Of a DNA stretch of 64,000 nt, positions 1-8,173 are shown piece after piece. The notes under the pieces are model-generated. The model was given only the letters and a program-made list of their open reading frames with translations, ran no database searches and had not been told where the DNA came from. The translations under genes were made by a program, and so were the position numbers. Each line of letters begins with the position of its first letter. Positions within the stretch are counted from its first letter, which is position 1. Origin of the DNA: Conexibacter sp. DBS9H8. Its GTDB lineage: Bacteria; Actinomycetota; Thermoleophilia; Solirubrobacterales; Solirubrobacteraceae. The DNA is taken from NCBI RefSeq assembly GCF_023330685.1, contig NZ_CP097128.1, positions 1,488,001-1,552,000 of the forward strand. The letters are read 5' to 3'.

Positions 1-1
1 C

Positions 2-1384
2 TCCAAGCTCACGCCCGAGACCGCCCCGCGGACCTTCGCGGTCACCCACGTCCCCGCCTCCGTCGCCCGGCTCGACCCTCCGCCGAAGGAGCGTCCGGGT
101 GTGGCGACCCTCGCCGACGTCACCTGGAAGCAGGTGCTCGACTCGTTCTCCTGCACCGAATGTGGACGCTGCAGCTCGGTCTGTCCGGCGACCGCGAGCG
201 GCGCACCGCTCGCACCCCGCCAGGTGATCCTCGACATCCGCGACCGCCTCTACCGCCACCCCGACGAGCAGCACGGGGCCGTCGCGGGCGCCGAGCCGCT
301 GATCGGCGCCGACGTCCTATGGTCCTGCACGACCTGCATGGCCTGCGTTGAGGCCTGCCCGGTCGGGATCGAGCACGTGCCGACGATCGTCGACATGCGC
401 CGCACCCTGGTGGACCGCGGCGAGATGGAACCGCTGTTGCAGAAGACGCTGGAGAACTTCTCCAAGCAGGGCAACTCCTACGGCAAGTCGGCGAAGATGC
501 GCGCCCGCTGGACCAAGGAGCTCGACTTCAGCATCCCGGACGCGCGCAAGGAACCCGTCCAGTACCTGTGGTTCGTCGGGGACTTCGCCTCCTTTGACGA
601 GCGCGTCCAGGCGGCCTCGCGCCGGGTCGCGCGGATCCTCCACGGCGCCGGCGTCTCCTTCGGGATGCTCTATGACGGGGAGCGCAACGCCGGCAACGAC
701 GTCCGCCGGGTCGGGGAGGAGGGCCTGTTCGAGCTGCTGGTCGAGCACAACCTCGGCGCCCTCGCCGACGCCGAGTATGAGGCGATCTTCACCACCGACC
801 CGCACTCGCTGAACACGCTGCGCAACGAGTACCCCGCCTACGGACTCGACAAGCCCGTCTACCACTACACCGAACTGCTCGCCGAGCTCGTCCAGGCCGG
901 ACAGATCCGGCTCACCACCCCGCTGACGGGGACGCGGGTCACCTACCACGACCCCTGCTATCTCGCCCGCTACAACCGGATCACCGACGCCCCGCGGGCG
1001 CTGATCGCCGCCAGCGGCGCGCAGCTGATCGAGATGCCCCGGCACGGCACGAACACATTCTGCTGCGGGGCCGGCGGCGGCCGGGTGTGGATGGACGACT
1101 CAGGTCTCACCGAACGGCCGAGTGAGCAGCGGATCAGGGAGGCCCAGGCGCTCGGGGAACTCGACTACTTCATCGTCAGCTGCCCCAAGGACCTCGCGAT
1201 GTACTCGGATGCGGCCAAGACGGTCGGGGCGAGCTTTGCGGTGGCCGAGCTGACCGCCCTGATCGAACCGGCCCTCGCCGCCGCCGAGCCGCTGCTCGCC
1301 GGGGTCGGGGCGGGCGCGAGCGCGATGGCCGACGGGGCCGAGCCGGCCGGAGCCGGGTCGCCGGCCGGTGAGGACGGGGAGTGA
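2..1384 (+). CDS. HdrD-like (Fe-S)-binding oxidoreductase, 5' end cut by window
   Basis: Electron-transfer subunit of the heterodisulfide-reductase D/GlpC type. The reading frame is open back to the window edge, so the GTG at 101 is probably internal; relatives carry an N-terminal membrane domain. Counted from that GTG, two ferredoxin clusters are visible (CTECGRCSSVC at residues 18-28, then CTTCMACVEAC). A C-terminal CCG domain (HDPCYLARYN ... FCCGAGGG) should hold a noncubane 4Fe-4S cluster. The preceding CCG domain has lost its cysteines: VGDFASF and ERNAGND stand where relatives have Cys. The tail is Ala/Gly rich. It overlaps the next gene by 4 bp (GTGA) and leads the lipoate-binding protein operon. 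The family is clear; the substrate (thiol, disulfide or quinone) is inference. Confidence 0.85.
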   Translation, partial: SKLTPETAPRTFAVTHVPASVARLDPPPKERPGVATLADVTWKQVLDSFSCTECGRCSSVCPATASGAPLAPRQVILDIRDRLYRHPDEQHGAVAGAEPLIGADVLWSCTTCMACVEACPVGIEHVPTIVDMRRTLVDRGEMEPLLQKTLENFSKQGNSYGKSAKMRARWTKELDFSIPDARKEPVQYLWFVGDFASFDERVQAASRRVARILHGAGVSFGMLYDGERNAGNDVRRVGEEGLFELLVEHNLGALADAEYEAIFTTDPHSLNTLRNEYPAYGLDKPVYHYTELLAELVQAGQIRLTTPLTGTRVTYHDPCYLARYNRITDAPRALIAASGAQLIEMPRHGTNTFCCGAGGGRVWMDDSGLTERPSEQRIREAQALGELDYFIVSCPKDLAMYSDAAKTVGASFAVAELTALIEPALAAAEPLLAGVGAGASAMADGAEPAGAGSPAGEDGE

Positions 1385-1842
1385 GGATGGTGACCCCGTG
1401 TGTCTCACCCGCCCTCGCCCGTGCTCTCGCCGCCCGGCTGCGCGACGCCACCGCCGCCGGGGAACAGCTGGCCTCCTTCGCATTCTCCGAGGGCGCCCCC
1501 GCACCCGGGCCCGAACTGATCGCCGGGGAGGAGCGCGCCGTCGCCCATGACTTCCTCCTGCGCGTCCTCCACGGCGTGTCGGAGCCGCTCGCCTGGGAGC
1601 TGCTCGCCCAGGCGGTCGCCGGCGCGGAGCGAACCGGTCTCGACGCCCTCACCGCGGCGGTCGGGCTGCCGCGCCTGGCCGTCACCGAGCGGGTCAACGC
1701 GCTCATCCAGCTCGGTCTGCTCACCCGCGATCTCGAGCATGACGCGGTCGCGGTCACCCCGGCCGGGGAGGCGATCTTCGAGCTCGTCTGCGAGCTCGAC
1801 GCCGAGATCGCCGGCTGGCTGGAGAAACGCCGGAAGGGCTGA
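1381..1842 (+). CDS. Winged-helix-like protein of the lipoate-binding protein operon
   Basis: A 153-residue protein of unknown specific function. Residues about 80-140 look like a winged helix-turn-helix: the helical LDALTAAVGLPRLAVTERVN is followed by LIQLGLLTRD and a wing-like VAVTPAGEAIFEL. No cofactor motif is visible. The GTG start overlaps the stop of the iron-sulfur gene (GTGA), and the stop lies 4 bp before the zinc-finger gene, so the three are co-transcribed and probably coupled. It could be a local regulator or a structural wHTH adaptor; known sHdr loci usually carry an ArsR-type repressor, which this does not resemble closely. Function is inference. Confidence 0.7.
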   Translation: MRMVTPCVSPALARALAARLRDATAAGEQLASFAFSEGAPAPGPELIAGEERAVAHDFLLRVLHGVSEPLAWELLAQAVAGAERTGLDALTAAVGLPRLAVTERVNALIQLGLLTRDLEHDAVAVTPAGEAIFELVCELDAEIAGWLEKRRKG

Positions 1843-1846
1843 GCGT

Positions 1847-2143
1847 GTGCGCTGTCCGTTCTGTCCATTCACCGGCGCGCGCGGTGACGTCCACGCCCAC
1901 CTCGTCAGCGAACACGCCGACGGGGTCGAGATCTGGGCGATCAGTGACTCGCGGCGGCGTTACCTCGTCACCTGTCCGGTGTGCGGCGCCGCCCATGAGG
2001 CGCGCGTCAAACCGCGCAGCAAGGACCCCGACTTCCTGGAGACGTTCGCCCGGGAGATCCGGATGGTCGCCTATGACATGTTGCTCAACCACGTCACGGT
2101 CGAGCATCCCGAGCTGATGGTCACTGAAAGGAGCCAGCGATGA
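1847..2143 (+). CDS. Small zinc-finger-like protein, unknown function
   Basis: A 98-residue protein with two cysteine pairs. A C2H2-like unit at the N-terminus (CPFC near residue 3, then HAHLVSEH) resembles a zinc finger; a second CPVCG knuckle follows around residue 45. The frame stays open upstream, but the GTG at 1847 is the only start that avoids a long overlap with the previous gene, whose stop is at 1840-1842. Its 3' end overlaps the first lipoate-binding protein gene by 4 bp (ATGA). I do not recognise a family. Position suggests a role in maturing or assembling the lipoyl/iron-sulfur proteins, or an RNA/DNA-binding role. Confidence 0.7.
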   Translation: MRCPFCPFTGARGDVHAHLVSEHADGVEIWAISDSRRRYLVTCPVCGAAHEARVKPRSKDPDFLETFAREIRMVAYDMLLNHVTVEHPELMVTERSQR

Positions 2144-2580
2144 GCACCGTGGTCGGTTGCAACATCCCCGAGGATCTCTACTACCTGATTGAGAAGCACG
2201 TGTGGGGGCGCCGGGAGGGTGACGTCGTGATCGTCGGCCTCACCGACGTCGCCCAGAACCTCGCCAAGGGGATCATCTCGGTCACCACCAAGAAGGCGGG
2301 CAAAAGCCTCGCCAAGGGCAAGAGCCTCGGCACGGTCGAAAGCTCCAAGTGGGTCGGGCCGGTCCCCGCCCCCGTCGGCGGGGAGATCCTCGAGGTCAAC
2401 GGAGCGCTCGTCGGCGACCCGGGCCTGCTCAACCGCGATCCCTACGGGGAGGGGTGGATCGCCAAGCTCGCCCCCGAGGACTGGGAGCGTGACAGTGCCG
2501 ACCTCGTCACCGGCGCCGACGGGGTCGCTGCCTACCAGGCGTTCCTCGAGCAGGAAGGAATCTCCTGCGAGGAGGCCTGA
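2140..2580 (+). CDS. Lipoate-binding protein, LbpA/GcvH-like (paralogue 1)
   Basis: A biotinyl/lipoyl-domain carrier of 146 residues. The lipoyl attachment lysine is K70 in ESSKWVGP, matching the ESxK site of glycine cleavage H proteins; the WVGP extension fits the LbpA branch of the sulfur-oxidising sHdr system better than classical GcvH. Cysteines sit near both ends (C7 in VVGCNIPED and C143 in the C-terminal SCEEA). No gcvT, gcvP or lipoyl ligase gene is nearby. A strong AAAGGAG site at 2127-2133 precedes the ATG. Expected role: swinging arm carrying a sulfur or thiol intermediate between the Hdr-like protein and its partners. Family assignment is firm; the LbpA rather than GcvH call is inference from motif and context. 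Confidence 0.85.
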   Translation: MSTVVGCNIPEDLYYLIEKHVWGRREGDVVIVGLTDVAQNLAKGIISVTTKKAGKSLAKGKSLGTVESSKWVGPVPAPVGGEILEVNGALVGDPGLLNRDPYGEGWIAKLAPEDWERDSADLVTGADGVAAYQAFLEQEGISCEEA

Positions 2581-2581
2581 G

Positions 2582-3037
2582 ATGCAGAGCTTTGCCGGGT
2601 GCGCGCTGCCGGAGGAGTACCTCTATGACCTCGAGCTCGATGTCTGGGTCCGGCCCGAGGCGGACGGCAGCGTCCGGCTCGGCATGACCGACGTCGCCCA
2701 GACCCTGTGCGGGCGGATGGTTGCCGTCACCTTCCAGAAGGCCGCCGGGGCCCAGGTCCGCCGCGGGCGGACCCTGGCGGTGATCGAGAGCGCCAAGTGG
2801 GTCGGGCCGTTCCGCTCCCCGCTCACCGGCGCGGTGCTCGAGGTCAACGCCGAGCAGTTCGCCACCGACCCGGGGATCGTCAACCGCGACCCGTTCGGCG
2901 CCGGCTGGCTCGTGCGGCTGGACCCAAGCGCCCTGGAGGCCGAACGCGGCCATCTGCTCGACGGGATCGCCGCCTTCCCGCTCGTGCGCGCCCGGATCGA
3001 GGCCGAGCAGATCTCCTGCATGCGCTGTGCCGAATGA
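2582..3037 (+). CDS. Lipoate-binding protein, LbpA/GcvH-like (paralogue 2)
   Basis: A second lipoyl-domain protein (151 residues), clearly paralogous to its upstream neighbour. The attachment lysine is K72 in ESAKWVGP. The shared frame includes C7 (FAGCALPEE), the VWVRPE/VWGRRE strand, TDVAQ, and NRDP(F/Y)G near the end. The C-terminus has two cysteines (SCMRCAE, C146 and C149) where paralogue 1 has one. GGAGG at 2571-2575, inside the last codons of the upstream gene, is its ribosome site. Two diverged copies in tandem suggest that each docks with a different partner enzyme, or that they form an exchanging pair. Confidence 0.85.
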   Translation: MQSFAGCALPEEYLYDLELDVWVRPEADGSVRLGMTDVAQTLCGRMVAVTFQKAAGAQVRRGRTLAVIESAKWVGPFRSPLTGAVLEVNAEQFATDPGIVNRDPFGAGWLVRLDPSALEAERGHLLDGIAAFPLVRARIEAEQISCMRCAE

Positions 3038-3738
3038 GCGGCACCGTCCTGCTCTACGGCTCCGACCCGGGGGTGGCGCGCCGGACCGCACGGGCGCTCG
3101 CGCCACTCGACGTGTCGGTCCTGAGTGTCACGGATGGTCGGCTGGGGGAGCCGGAAGGGGACGCCCACCCGGTGGTGGGCGTCCTCATCGAGCTCGAGGG
3201 AGCGGCCGCGCGGACGATCATCGGCCACTGGCGAAGCACCGTCCCGGAGGCGATCATCGTCGGCTACGTGGTGCTCCCCGACGCTGAACTGTGGCGGGAC
3301 ATGGAGGCGGCCGGCGCCGACGCGGTGACGACGCGCGGCCGCGCGGACCGAGTGCTCGCCGACCGGCTCGCCGATCAGCTGTCGGGCCGCCGGCGGGCCA
3401 GGCGGATCCGGCTCGCGCCGCTCGCCGATTTCGCCGGGCGGCTCGGGTTCGTCGGCCGCATCCCCGAGACGCCGGTCGGGGCGATCGCCCTTTTTCACCT
3501 GTCCGGTCGGCTGTGGGCGGTCGCCGACACCTGCCCGCACGCCGGCGCTTCCCTCTGCGAAGGCGAGTTGGACCAGAACGTCCTCACCTGCCCGCGGCAT
3601 GGCAGCCAGTTCCGGGTTACCGACGGTGAGCGCCTGCGTGGGCCCGCCGACCTCGCGCTCGCGACCTTCCCGGTGATCATGGACGCGGGGGAGGCGTTCG
3701 TCGAGCTCCCCCCGTCGACTACCCTCCACGGCGGATGA
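3034..3738 (+). CDS. Receiver-like domain fused to a Rieske [2Fe-2S] domain
   Basis: A 234-residue protein with two parts. Residues about 130-225 form a Rieske ferredoxin-type domain: the ligand boxes CPHAGASL and CPRHGSQF supply two Cys and two His. Residues 1-125 look like a CheY-type alpha/beta fold (VLLYGSDPGVARRTARAL, then GADAVTTRGRADRVLADRLADQL) but without a convincing phosphorylation pocket. Such an N-terminal addition is not usual for small Rieske ferredoxins. The ATG overlaps the lipoate-binding gene stop (ATGA), and the gene overlaps the next flavoprotein. Likely a soluble one-electron carrier linking the lipoyl/Hdr part to the flavoenzyme; the N-terminal part may be a docking module. 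Confidence 0.8.
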   Translation: MSGTVLLYGSDPGVARRTARALAPLDVSVLSVTDGRLGEPEGDAHPVVGVLIELEGAAARTIIGHWRSTVPEAIIVGYVVLPDAELWRDMEAAGADAVTTRGRADRVLADRLADQLSGRRRARRIRLAPLADFAGRLGFVGRIPETPVGAIALFHLSGRLWAVADTCPHAGASLCEGELDQNVLTCPRHGSQFRVTDGERLRGPADLALATFPVIMDAGEAFVELPPSTTLHGG

Positions 3739-4919
3739 GCGGCCGTCCGCGGGTGATCGTGGTGGGAGCGGGGCCCGGCGGGCTGGGAGCCCTCGCCCGG
3801 CTGCGCGCTCGTGCGGCCGAACAGGTCGAGCTGACCGTGATCGCTCCTGGCGCCCGGGCCGTGTTCCTCGGCGGCACCCTCGACGTGATGCTCGGCCGGG
3901 GCGAGCCCGAGGACTTCTGCGCCTCTCTGCGCCTGGATGGCGTTGAGGTGATCGACGCGGCGGCGGAGACGGTCGGTGCCGCCGGGGTCCGGGTCGGCGG
4001 CGACTGGCTCGCCGCGGACGCGGTGATCGCCGCCCCCGGCCTGTGCCTCCGTCCCGCCGATCGACTGCCCGCCTGGTCCCGGGCGGTCTGGGCCTGGGAT
4101 CCGTTCGGGGCGGCCGCCGCCCGGGCGGCGCTGCCCGAGCTTCGGGCTGGCCGGATGCTCGTCGCCGTCTGCGGCATGCCCTACCGCTGCCCGCCCGCCC
4201 CTTTCGCCCTCGCCGTCGGGCTCTCTGACGCCCACTACGACGCCCACCACCAGACGCGTGTAAGCGCCGCCACCCCCGAGCCGATGCCGCTCGCCGGGGT
4301 CGGTGGCGAGGCGCCGGCGCTCGTGATGGACGCGGCCGGGGCCGCCGGGGTGACCCTCGAGCGGGCCTTCGTGCCCGACCTCGAGGCGAGCCGGGACGGG
4401 GTGCTCGTCAGCGTCGACGGGCGTGAGCTGGCCTATGACGGTGCCTTTCTCATCCCGCCCCACGACCGCCCGGCCTGCCTGGCCGGACTGCCCGGCGACG
4501 GTCCGCTCGTCCCGGTCGGCCCGCGCGGCCAGGTCGGGGAGGAGTTGCTGTATGTCGTCGGGGACGCTGCGGCGACCGGCCTCCCCCGGGCGGCGGGGAT
4601 CGCCCGCGGGAGCGGGGAGGCCGCCGCCGACGGCGCGCTGGCGGCGCTCGGGCTCGCCGACGCCCCCGCCCCGGTGCCGCTTGAGGCCTCCTGTTACATG
4701 TTTCATCACGGCGGCGCCCTGTCGCGCCTGCGTGTCACGGTCAGCCCGGACGGGCCGGCGGTGGCGATCGACCCGCCCAGCCGTGACCTCGCGCCCGCAC
4801 GGGCGGGGGAGATCCGCCGCTTCCTCGCCTCAGCGGCGGGCGGGCCGACGGGTGGTATGTTCAGTGAGCGTCCTCTTGTCGGTCCCGGGGACGGTGATCC
4901 GCACCCCGGTCCTACGTGA
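3735..4919 (+). CDS. SQR/flavocytochrome-c-like FAD oxidoreductase
   Basis: A pyridine-nucleotide-disulfide-type flavoprotein of 394 residues. The N-terminal Rossmann motif is VIVVGAGPGGLGAL; the second flavin contact is YVVGDAAATGLPRAAG. The segment MPYRCPPAPF matches the conserved YRCPP(G/A)PF box of the sulfide dehydrogenase flavoprotein FccB and related sulfide:quinone oxidoreductases, whose Cys takes part in sulfide attack. Further cysteines (RPACLAG, EASCYMF) could complete a redox disulfide. No transmembrane helix is visible. It ends the operon. Expected role: oxidise a sulfide/persulfide-level substrate, passing electrons to quinone or to the Rieske protein. Substrate is inference. 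Confidence 0.8.
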   Translation: MSGRPRVIVVGAGPGGLGALARLRARAAEQVELTVIAPGARAVFLGGTLDVMLGRGEPEDFCASLRLDGVEVIDAAAETVGAAGVRVGGDWLAADAVIAAPGLCLRPADRLPAWSRAVWAWDPFGAAAARAALPELRAGRMLVAVCGMPYRCPPAPFALAVGLSDAHYDAHHQTRVSAATPEPMPLAGVGGEAPALVMDAAGAAGVTLERAFVPDLEASRDGVLVSVDGRELAYDGAFLIPPHDRPACLAGLPGDGPLVPVGPRGQVGEELLYVVGDAAATGLPRAAGIARGSGEAAADGALAALGLADAPAPVPLEASCYMFHHGGALSRLRVTVSPDGPAVAIDPPSRDLAPARAGEIRRFLASAAGGPTGGMFSERPLVGPGDGDPHPGPT

Positions 4920-4968
4920 CCTCTCTGCCGGGTGAGCGGTCTGTCGGAGAGGCCCATCAGGAGCCACG

Positions 4969-6156
4969 ATGGACGCGCTGGACATCCCTGCAGTGGCGGT
5001 GCCGACGCGAGCCCCGCCCCGGCGCCGGTTCACTCCGCGGGTGCCGGATCGCAGTGGCGAGGGACGGGCCCGGCACCTCTCCCCGCTGAGCATCGCGATG
5101 CTCGCCCCGCCGTGGATCCCGGTCCCCTCACCCGGCTACGGCGGGGTCGAGTCGGTCGTCAGCACCCTCACGGACGCGCTCGTCCGCCGTGGCCACGACG
5201 TCGTCCTGTTCGCGGCCCCGGGGTCGGTCTCGACCGCGACCGTCGCTCCGCTGCTCGAGCGCGCGCACCCAGAGGAGATCGAACGGGCCCTCTATGAGGC
5301 TGACCACGTCTCCCAGGCCTTTGACCGGATCGACGGCGCCGAACGCGCCCGTCGCTTCGACGTCATCCACGACCACTGCGGGTTCACCGCACTGGCGATG
5401 GCCAACCGCATCGCCACCCCGCTCCTGCACACCCTCCACGGCCCCTTCACGCCTGAGACGGGTCCCTTCTACGCCGAGCATGGACACAAAGGGACGCTCG
5501 TGGCGATCAGCCGCGCCCAGCTCGCCGGGGCGCCGACCGGGCTCGTCTCCTCCGGGCCGATCCCCAACCCGATCGACCTGCAGCGCTGGTCCTCCCGGGA
5601 ACGGAAGGGGGATTACGTGCTCTGGATCGGGCGGATCACCCCGGAGAAGGGGCCGCACCGCGCGATCGCGGCCGCGCGGGCGGTGGATGTCCCGATCATC
5701 CTCGCCGGCGTGATCCAGCCCGGCCAACAGGCGTTCTTCGACGCGGAGATCGCCCCCCACATCGACGGGGAACGGGTCCGGTTCATCGGGGAGGTTGGCG
5801 GTTCGGCCAAGCAGTCCCTGTTCGCCCACGCCCGCGGGCTGTTGATGCCGATCCGCTGGCCCGAGCCGTTCGGCATGGTGATCGTTGAGGCGCTCGCCTC
5901 CGGGACGCCCGTGATCGCCTTCCCGGAGGGCGCCGCACCCGAACTGATCCACGACGGGATCACCGGTTTCCTCGTTCCCGATGAGCGGGGGATGGCCGAC
6001 GCGATCGGACACCTACCGCGTATTCGGTCCGGGGCCTGCCGGGCGTGGGTGGCCGAACACTGCGACGCCGACGTCGTCGCGGCCCGATATGAGCTGGCCT
6101 ACCGGTCCTGTGCGCCGGCCCAGTCGGGGCCGGAGGGCGGTGCGAGCGGTGTCTGA
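4969..6156 (+). CDS. Glycosyltransferase family 4
   Basis: A 395-residue GT-B glycosyltransferase. After a basic 40-residue N-terminal extension comes the donor/acceptor half beginning IAMLAPPWIPVPSPGYGGVE; the second half has the nucleotide-sugar box WIGRITPEKGPHRAI and the family-4 E-x7-E motif within EPFGMVIVEALASGTPVIAF. AGGAG at 4959-4963 is a good ribosome site for the ATG. It overlaps the downstream debranching-enzyme gene, so the pair probably works on the same glucan or glycoside. The sugar donor cannot be read from the sequence. Confidence 0.88.
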   Translation: MDALDIPAVAVPTRAPPRRRFTPRVPDRSGEGRARHLSPLSIAMLAPPWIPVPSPGYGGVESVVSTLTDALVRRGHDVVLFAAPGSVSTATVAPLLERAHPEEIERALYEADHVSQAFDRIDGAERARRFDVIHDHCGFTALAMANRIATPLLHTLHGPFTPETGPFYAEHGHKGTLVAISRAQLAGAPTGLVSSGPIPNPIDLQRWSSRERKGDYVLWIGRITPEKGPHRAIAAARAVDVPIILAGVIQPGQQAFFDAEIAPHIDGERVRFIGEVGGSAKQSLFAHARGLLMPIRWPEPFGMVIVEALASGTPVIAFPEGAAPELIHDGITGFLVPDERGMADAIGHLPRIRSGACRAWVAEHCDADVVAARYELAYRSCAPAQSGPEGGASGV

Positions 6157-8170
6157 GGACGCGATCAGCGTGCTGGACGGAAGCACGTTCGTGGTCAGCG
6201 ACCGGCGCGGCGACGTGTCGCCCGAAGCGGGCGCCGAGCACGGCTTCTTTGCCCAGGACACCCGGTTCCTCGCCCGCTGGAGCCTATCGGTCGGAGAACG
6301 GCCCCTCGAGCTGCTGAGCCTCCACCAGGGCACCCACTATGAGTCGGACTTCATTCTCACCCCCCAGGTCGCCCCCGAGGAGCAGGCGCCCTGCTCGGTG
6401 ATCCGCCGCCGTCTGATCGACCGCGTCTGGCTCGAGGAGGTGACGGTCACCAACCATCTCCACACGCCCGTTGCCTGGCCGGTCACGCTCACCGCCGCCG
6501 CGGAGTTCGCCGACCTGTTCGAGGTCAAGAGCGGCCCGGTGGCCCCACGGCCGGTCACCGTCGAGCACGACGATCGCACGCTCACCTTCGCCTACCGCGC
6601 CGGCGGCTTTCACCGTGCCGTCACGATCACCGCCAGCCGGCCCGGGACGGTGACCCCGAACGGCTTTGCCTTCGCATTGGAGCTTGCCGCCGCTGAGCAG
6701 TGGTCGGTCACCTTCACGATTCTCTCCAGCGCCGCCCAACCGGGCACCCGGTTCACCGCTCGGGTTCCCCGCGGGAGCCGCGCGGAGATGTCAGTCGACA
6801 AGGCGGCGGAGCTCGCTCGCTGGACAGCGGCCGCGCCGGTGCTCGACACCGCCAACGAGGACCTCGCACGCACCTACCGGGCGAGCCTCAGTGATCTGGC
6901 GGCGCTGAGGATGGCACCGGATCTGCGCACCGGCTTGACCCTCCCGGCGGCCGGGCTGCCGTGGTTCATGGCGCTGTTCGGCCGCGATAGCTTGATCACG
7001 AGCCTGCAGGCGCTGCCCTACCTGCCCAGCTTGGCGGCGACGACGTTGACGGTGCTCGCCGCACGCCAGGCGACCACGCGCGATGACTTCCATGAGCAGG
7101 AGCCGGGCAAGATCCTGCACGAGCTTCGGTTCGGTGAGCTCACTGCGACCGGGCAACGGCCGCACTCTCCCTACTTCGGCAGCGCCGACGCGACCCCGCT
7201 GTTTCTCATCCTGCTGGACGAATACCACCGCTGGACCGGTGATTCGGAGCTCGTGGCCAGGCTCGAGCCGAACGCCCGCGCCGCGCTCACCTGGATCGCC
7301 GACAGCGGCGACATCGACGGGGACGGGTACGTCGAGTACGCGCGGCGCAACGTCGCCAGCGGGCTTGTCAACCAGTGCTGGAAGGACAGCTGGGACTCGA
7401 TCCAGTTCGCCGACGGACACCTCGCCCACGGTCCGATCGCCACCTGTGAGATTCAGGGTTATGTCTATGACGCGCAGCGCCGCGCGGCGCGGCTCGCCCG
7501 TACGGTCTGGCACGACGAGGCGCTCGCCGTCGCGCTCGAAGGCCGGGCAGAGCGGCTCGCCGCCCAGTTCCGGCGCGACTTCTGGCTCCCCGAGCGCGGC
7601 ACCCACGCGCTCGCCCTCGACGGTGACAAGCGGCCGGTGGACGGCCTCTGCTCCAACATCGGTCACCTCCTCTGGTCCGGCATCGTCGATGACGCCGAGG
7701 CGGCGCTCACCGCCGCTGCGCTGCTGGGGGAGGACCTGTACTCCGGCTGGGGGGTGCGGACGCTCGCCCGTTCGGCCGCCGGATACAACCCGCTCGGATA
7801 CCACACCGGAACGGTGTGGCCCCACGACAACTCGCTGATCGCCGCCGGTCTGGCCCGCTACGGCCACACCGACGCGGCCGGTCAGATCGCCACCGCGATG
7901 CTCGCCGCCGCTCCGTTCTTTCAGTACCGGCTCCCGGAGGTGTTCGCGGGCTTCCCCGCCGCTGACACCTCGGTGCCCGTCGCCTTCCCGACCGCCTCGA
8001 GACCCCAGGCGTGGGCGGCCGGGACGCCACTGCTGCTGCTCAGCACGCTACTCGGGCTCACCCCCGGGGATGAGCCCGTCACCGGCGTTCTCGCTGCCCC
8101 GGTCGGCGCGGTCACCCTGCGGCGCCCCGGGGCCGCGTCCGACCGCGAGCCGATGACGGGTAGGGTGTGA
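6149..8170 (+). CDS. Glycogen debranching-like enzyme (amylo-alpha-1,6-glucosidase family)
   Basis: About 673 residues. The N-terminal third (LDGSTFVVSDRRGDV ... GFFAQDTRFLARW) is the GDE_N_bis beta-sandwich domain; the C-terminal part is an (alpha/alpha)6 barrel with LFGRDSLITSLQAL, QCWKDSWD and VWPHDNSLIAAGL, typical of the amylo-alpha-1,6-glucosidase family. I chose GTG 6149, which has GGAGG at 6132-6136; GTG 6140 is an alternative three codons upstream. It overlaps the GT4 gene by 8 bp. Expected role: hydrolysis or remodelling of alpha-glucan branches in the cytoplasm; actual substrate unknown. Confidence 0.85.
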   Translation: MSEDAISVLDGSTFVVSDRRGDVSPEAGAEHGFFAQDTRFLARWSLSVGERPLELLSLHQGTHYESDFILTPQVAPEEQAPCSVIRRRLIDRVWLEEVTVTNHLHTPVAWPVTLTAAAEFADLFEVKSGPVAPRPVTVEHDDRTLTFAYRAGGFHRAVTITASRPGTVTPNGFAFALELAAAEQWSVTFTILSSAAQPGTRFTARVPRGSRAEMSVDKAAELARWTAAAPVLDTANEDLARTYRASLSDLAALRMAPDLRTGLTLPAAGLPWFMALFGRDSLITSLQALPYLPSLAATTLTVLAARQATTRDDFHEQEPGKILHELRFGELTATGQRPHSPYFGSADATPLFLILLDEYHRWTGDSELVARLEPNARAALTWIADSGDIDGDGYVEYARRNVASGLVNQCWKDSWDSIQFADGHLAHGPIATCEIQGYVYDAQRRAARLARTVWHDEALAVALEGRAERLAAQFRRDFWLPERGTHALALDGDKRPVDGLCSNIGHLLWSGIVDDAEAALTAAALLGEDLYSGWGVRTLARSAAGYNPLGYHTGTVWPHDNSLIAAGLARYGHTDAAGQIATAMLAAAPFFQYRLPEVFAGFPAADTSVPVAFPTASRPQAWAAGTPLLLLSTLLGLTPGDEPVTGVLAAPVGAVTLRRPGAASDREPMTGRV

Positions 8171-8173
8171 GAG

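Noticed and set aside
1547..1846. N-terminal extension of the small zinc-finger protein
   Set aside because: It would overlap the winged-helix gene out of frame for 300 bp and has low-complexity Ser/Arg content.
2140..3037. Glycine cleavage system H proteins
   Set aside because: No gcvT, gcvP or lipoyl genes nearby, the WVGP motif and terminal cysteines differ, and neighbours are sulfur-type redox proteins. Not excluded completely.
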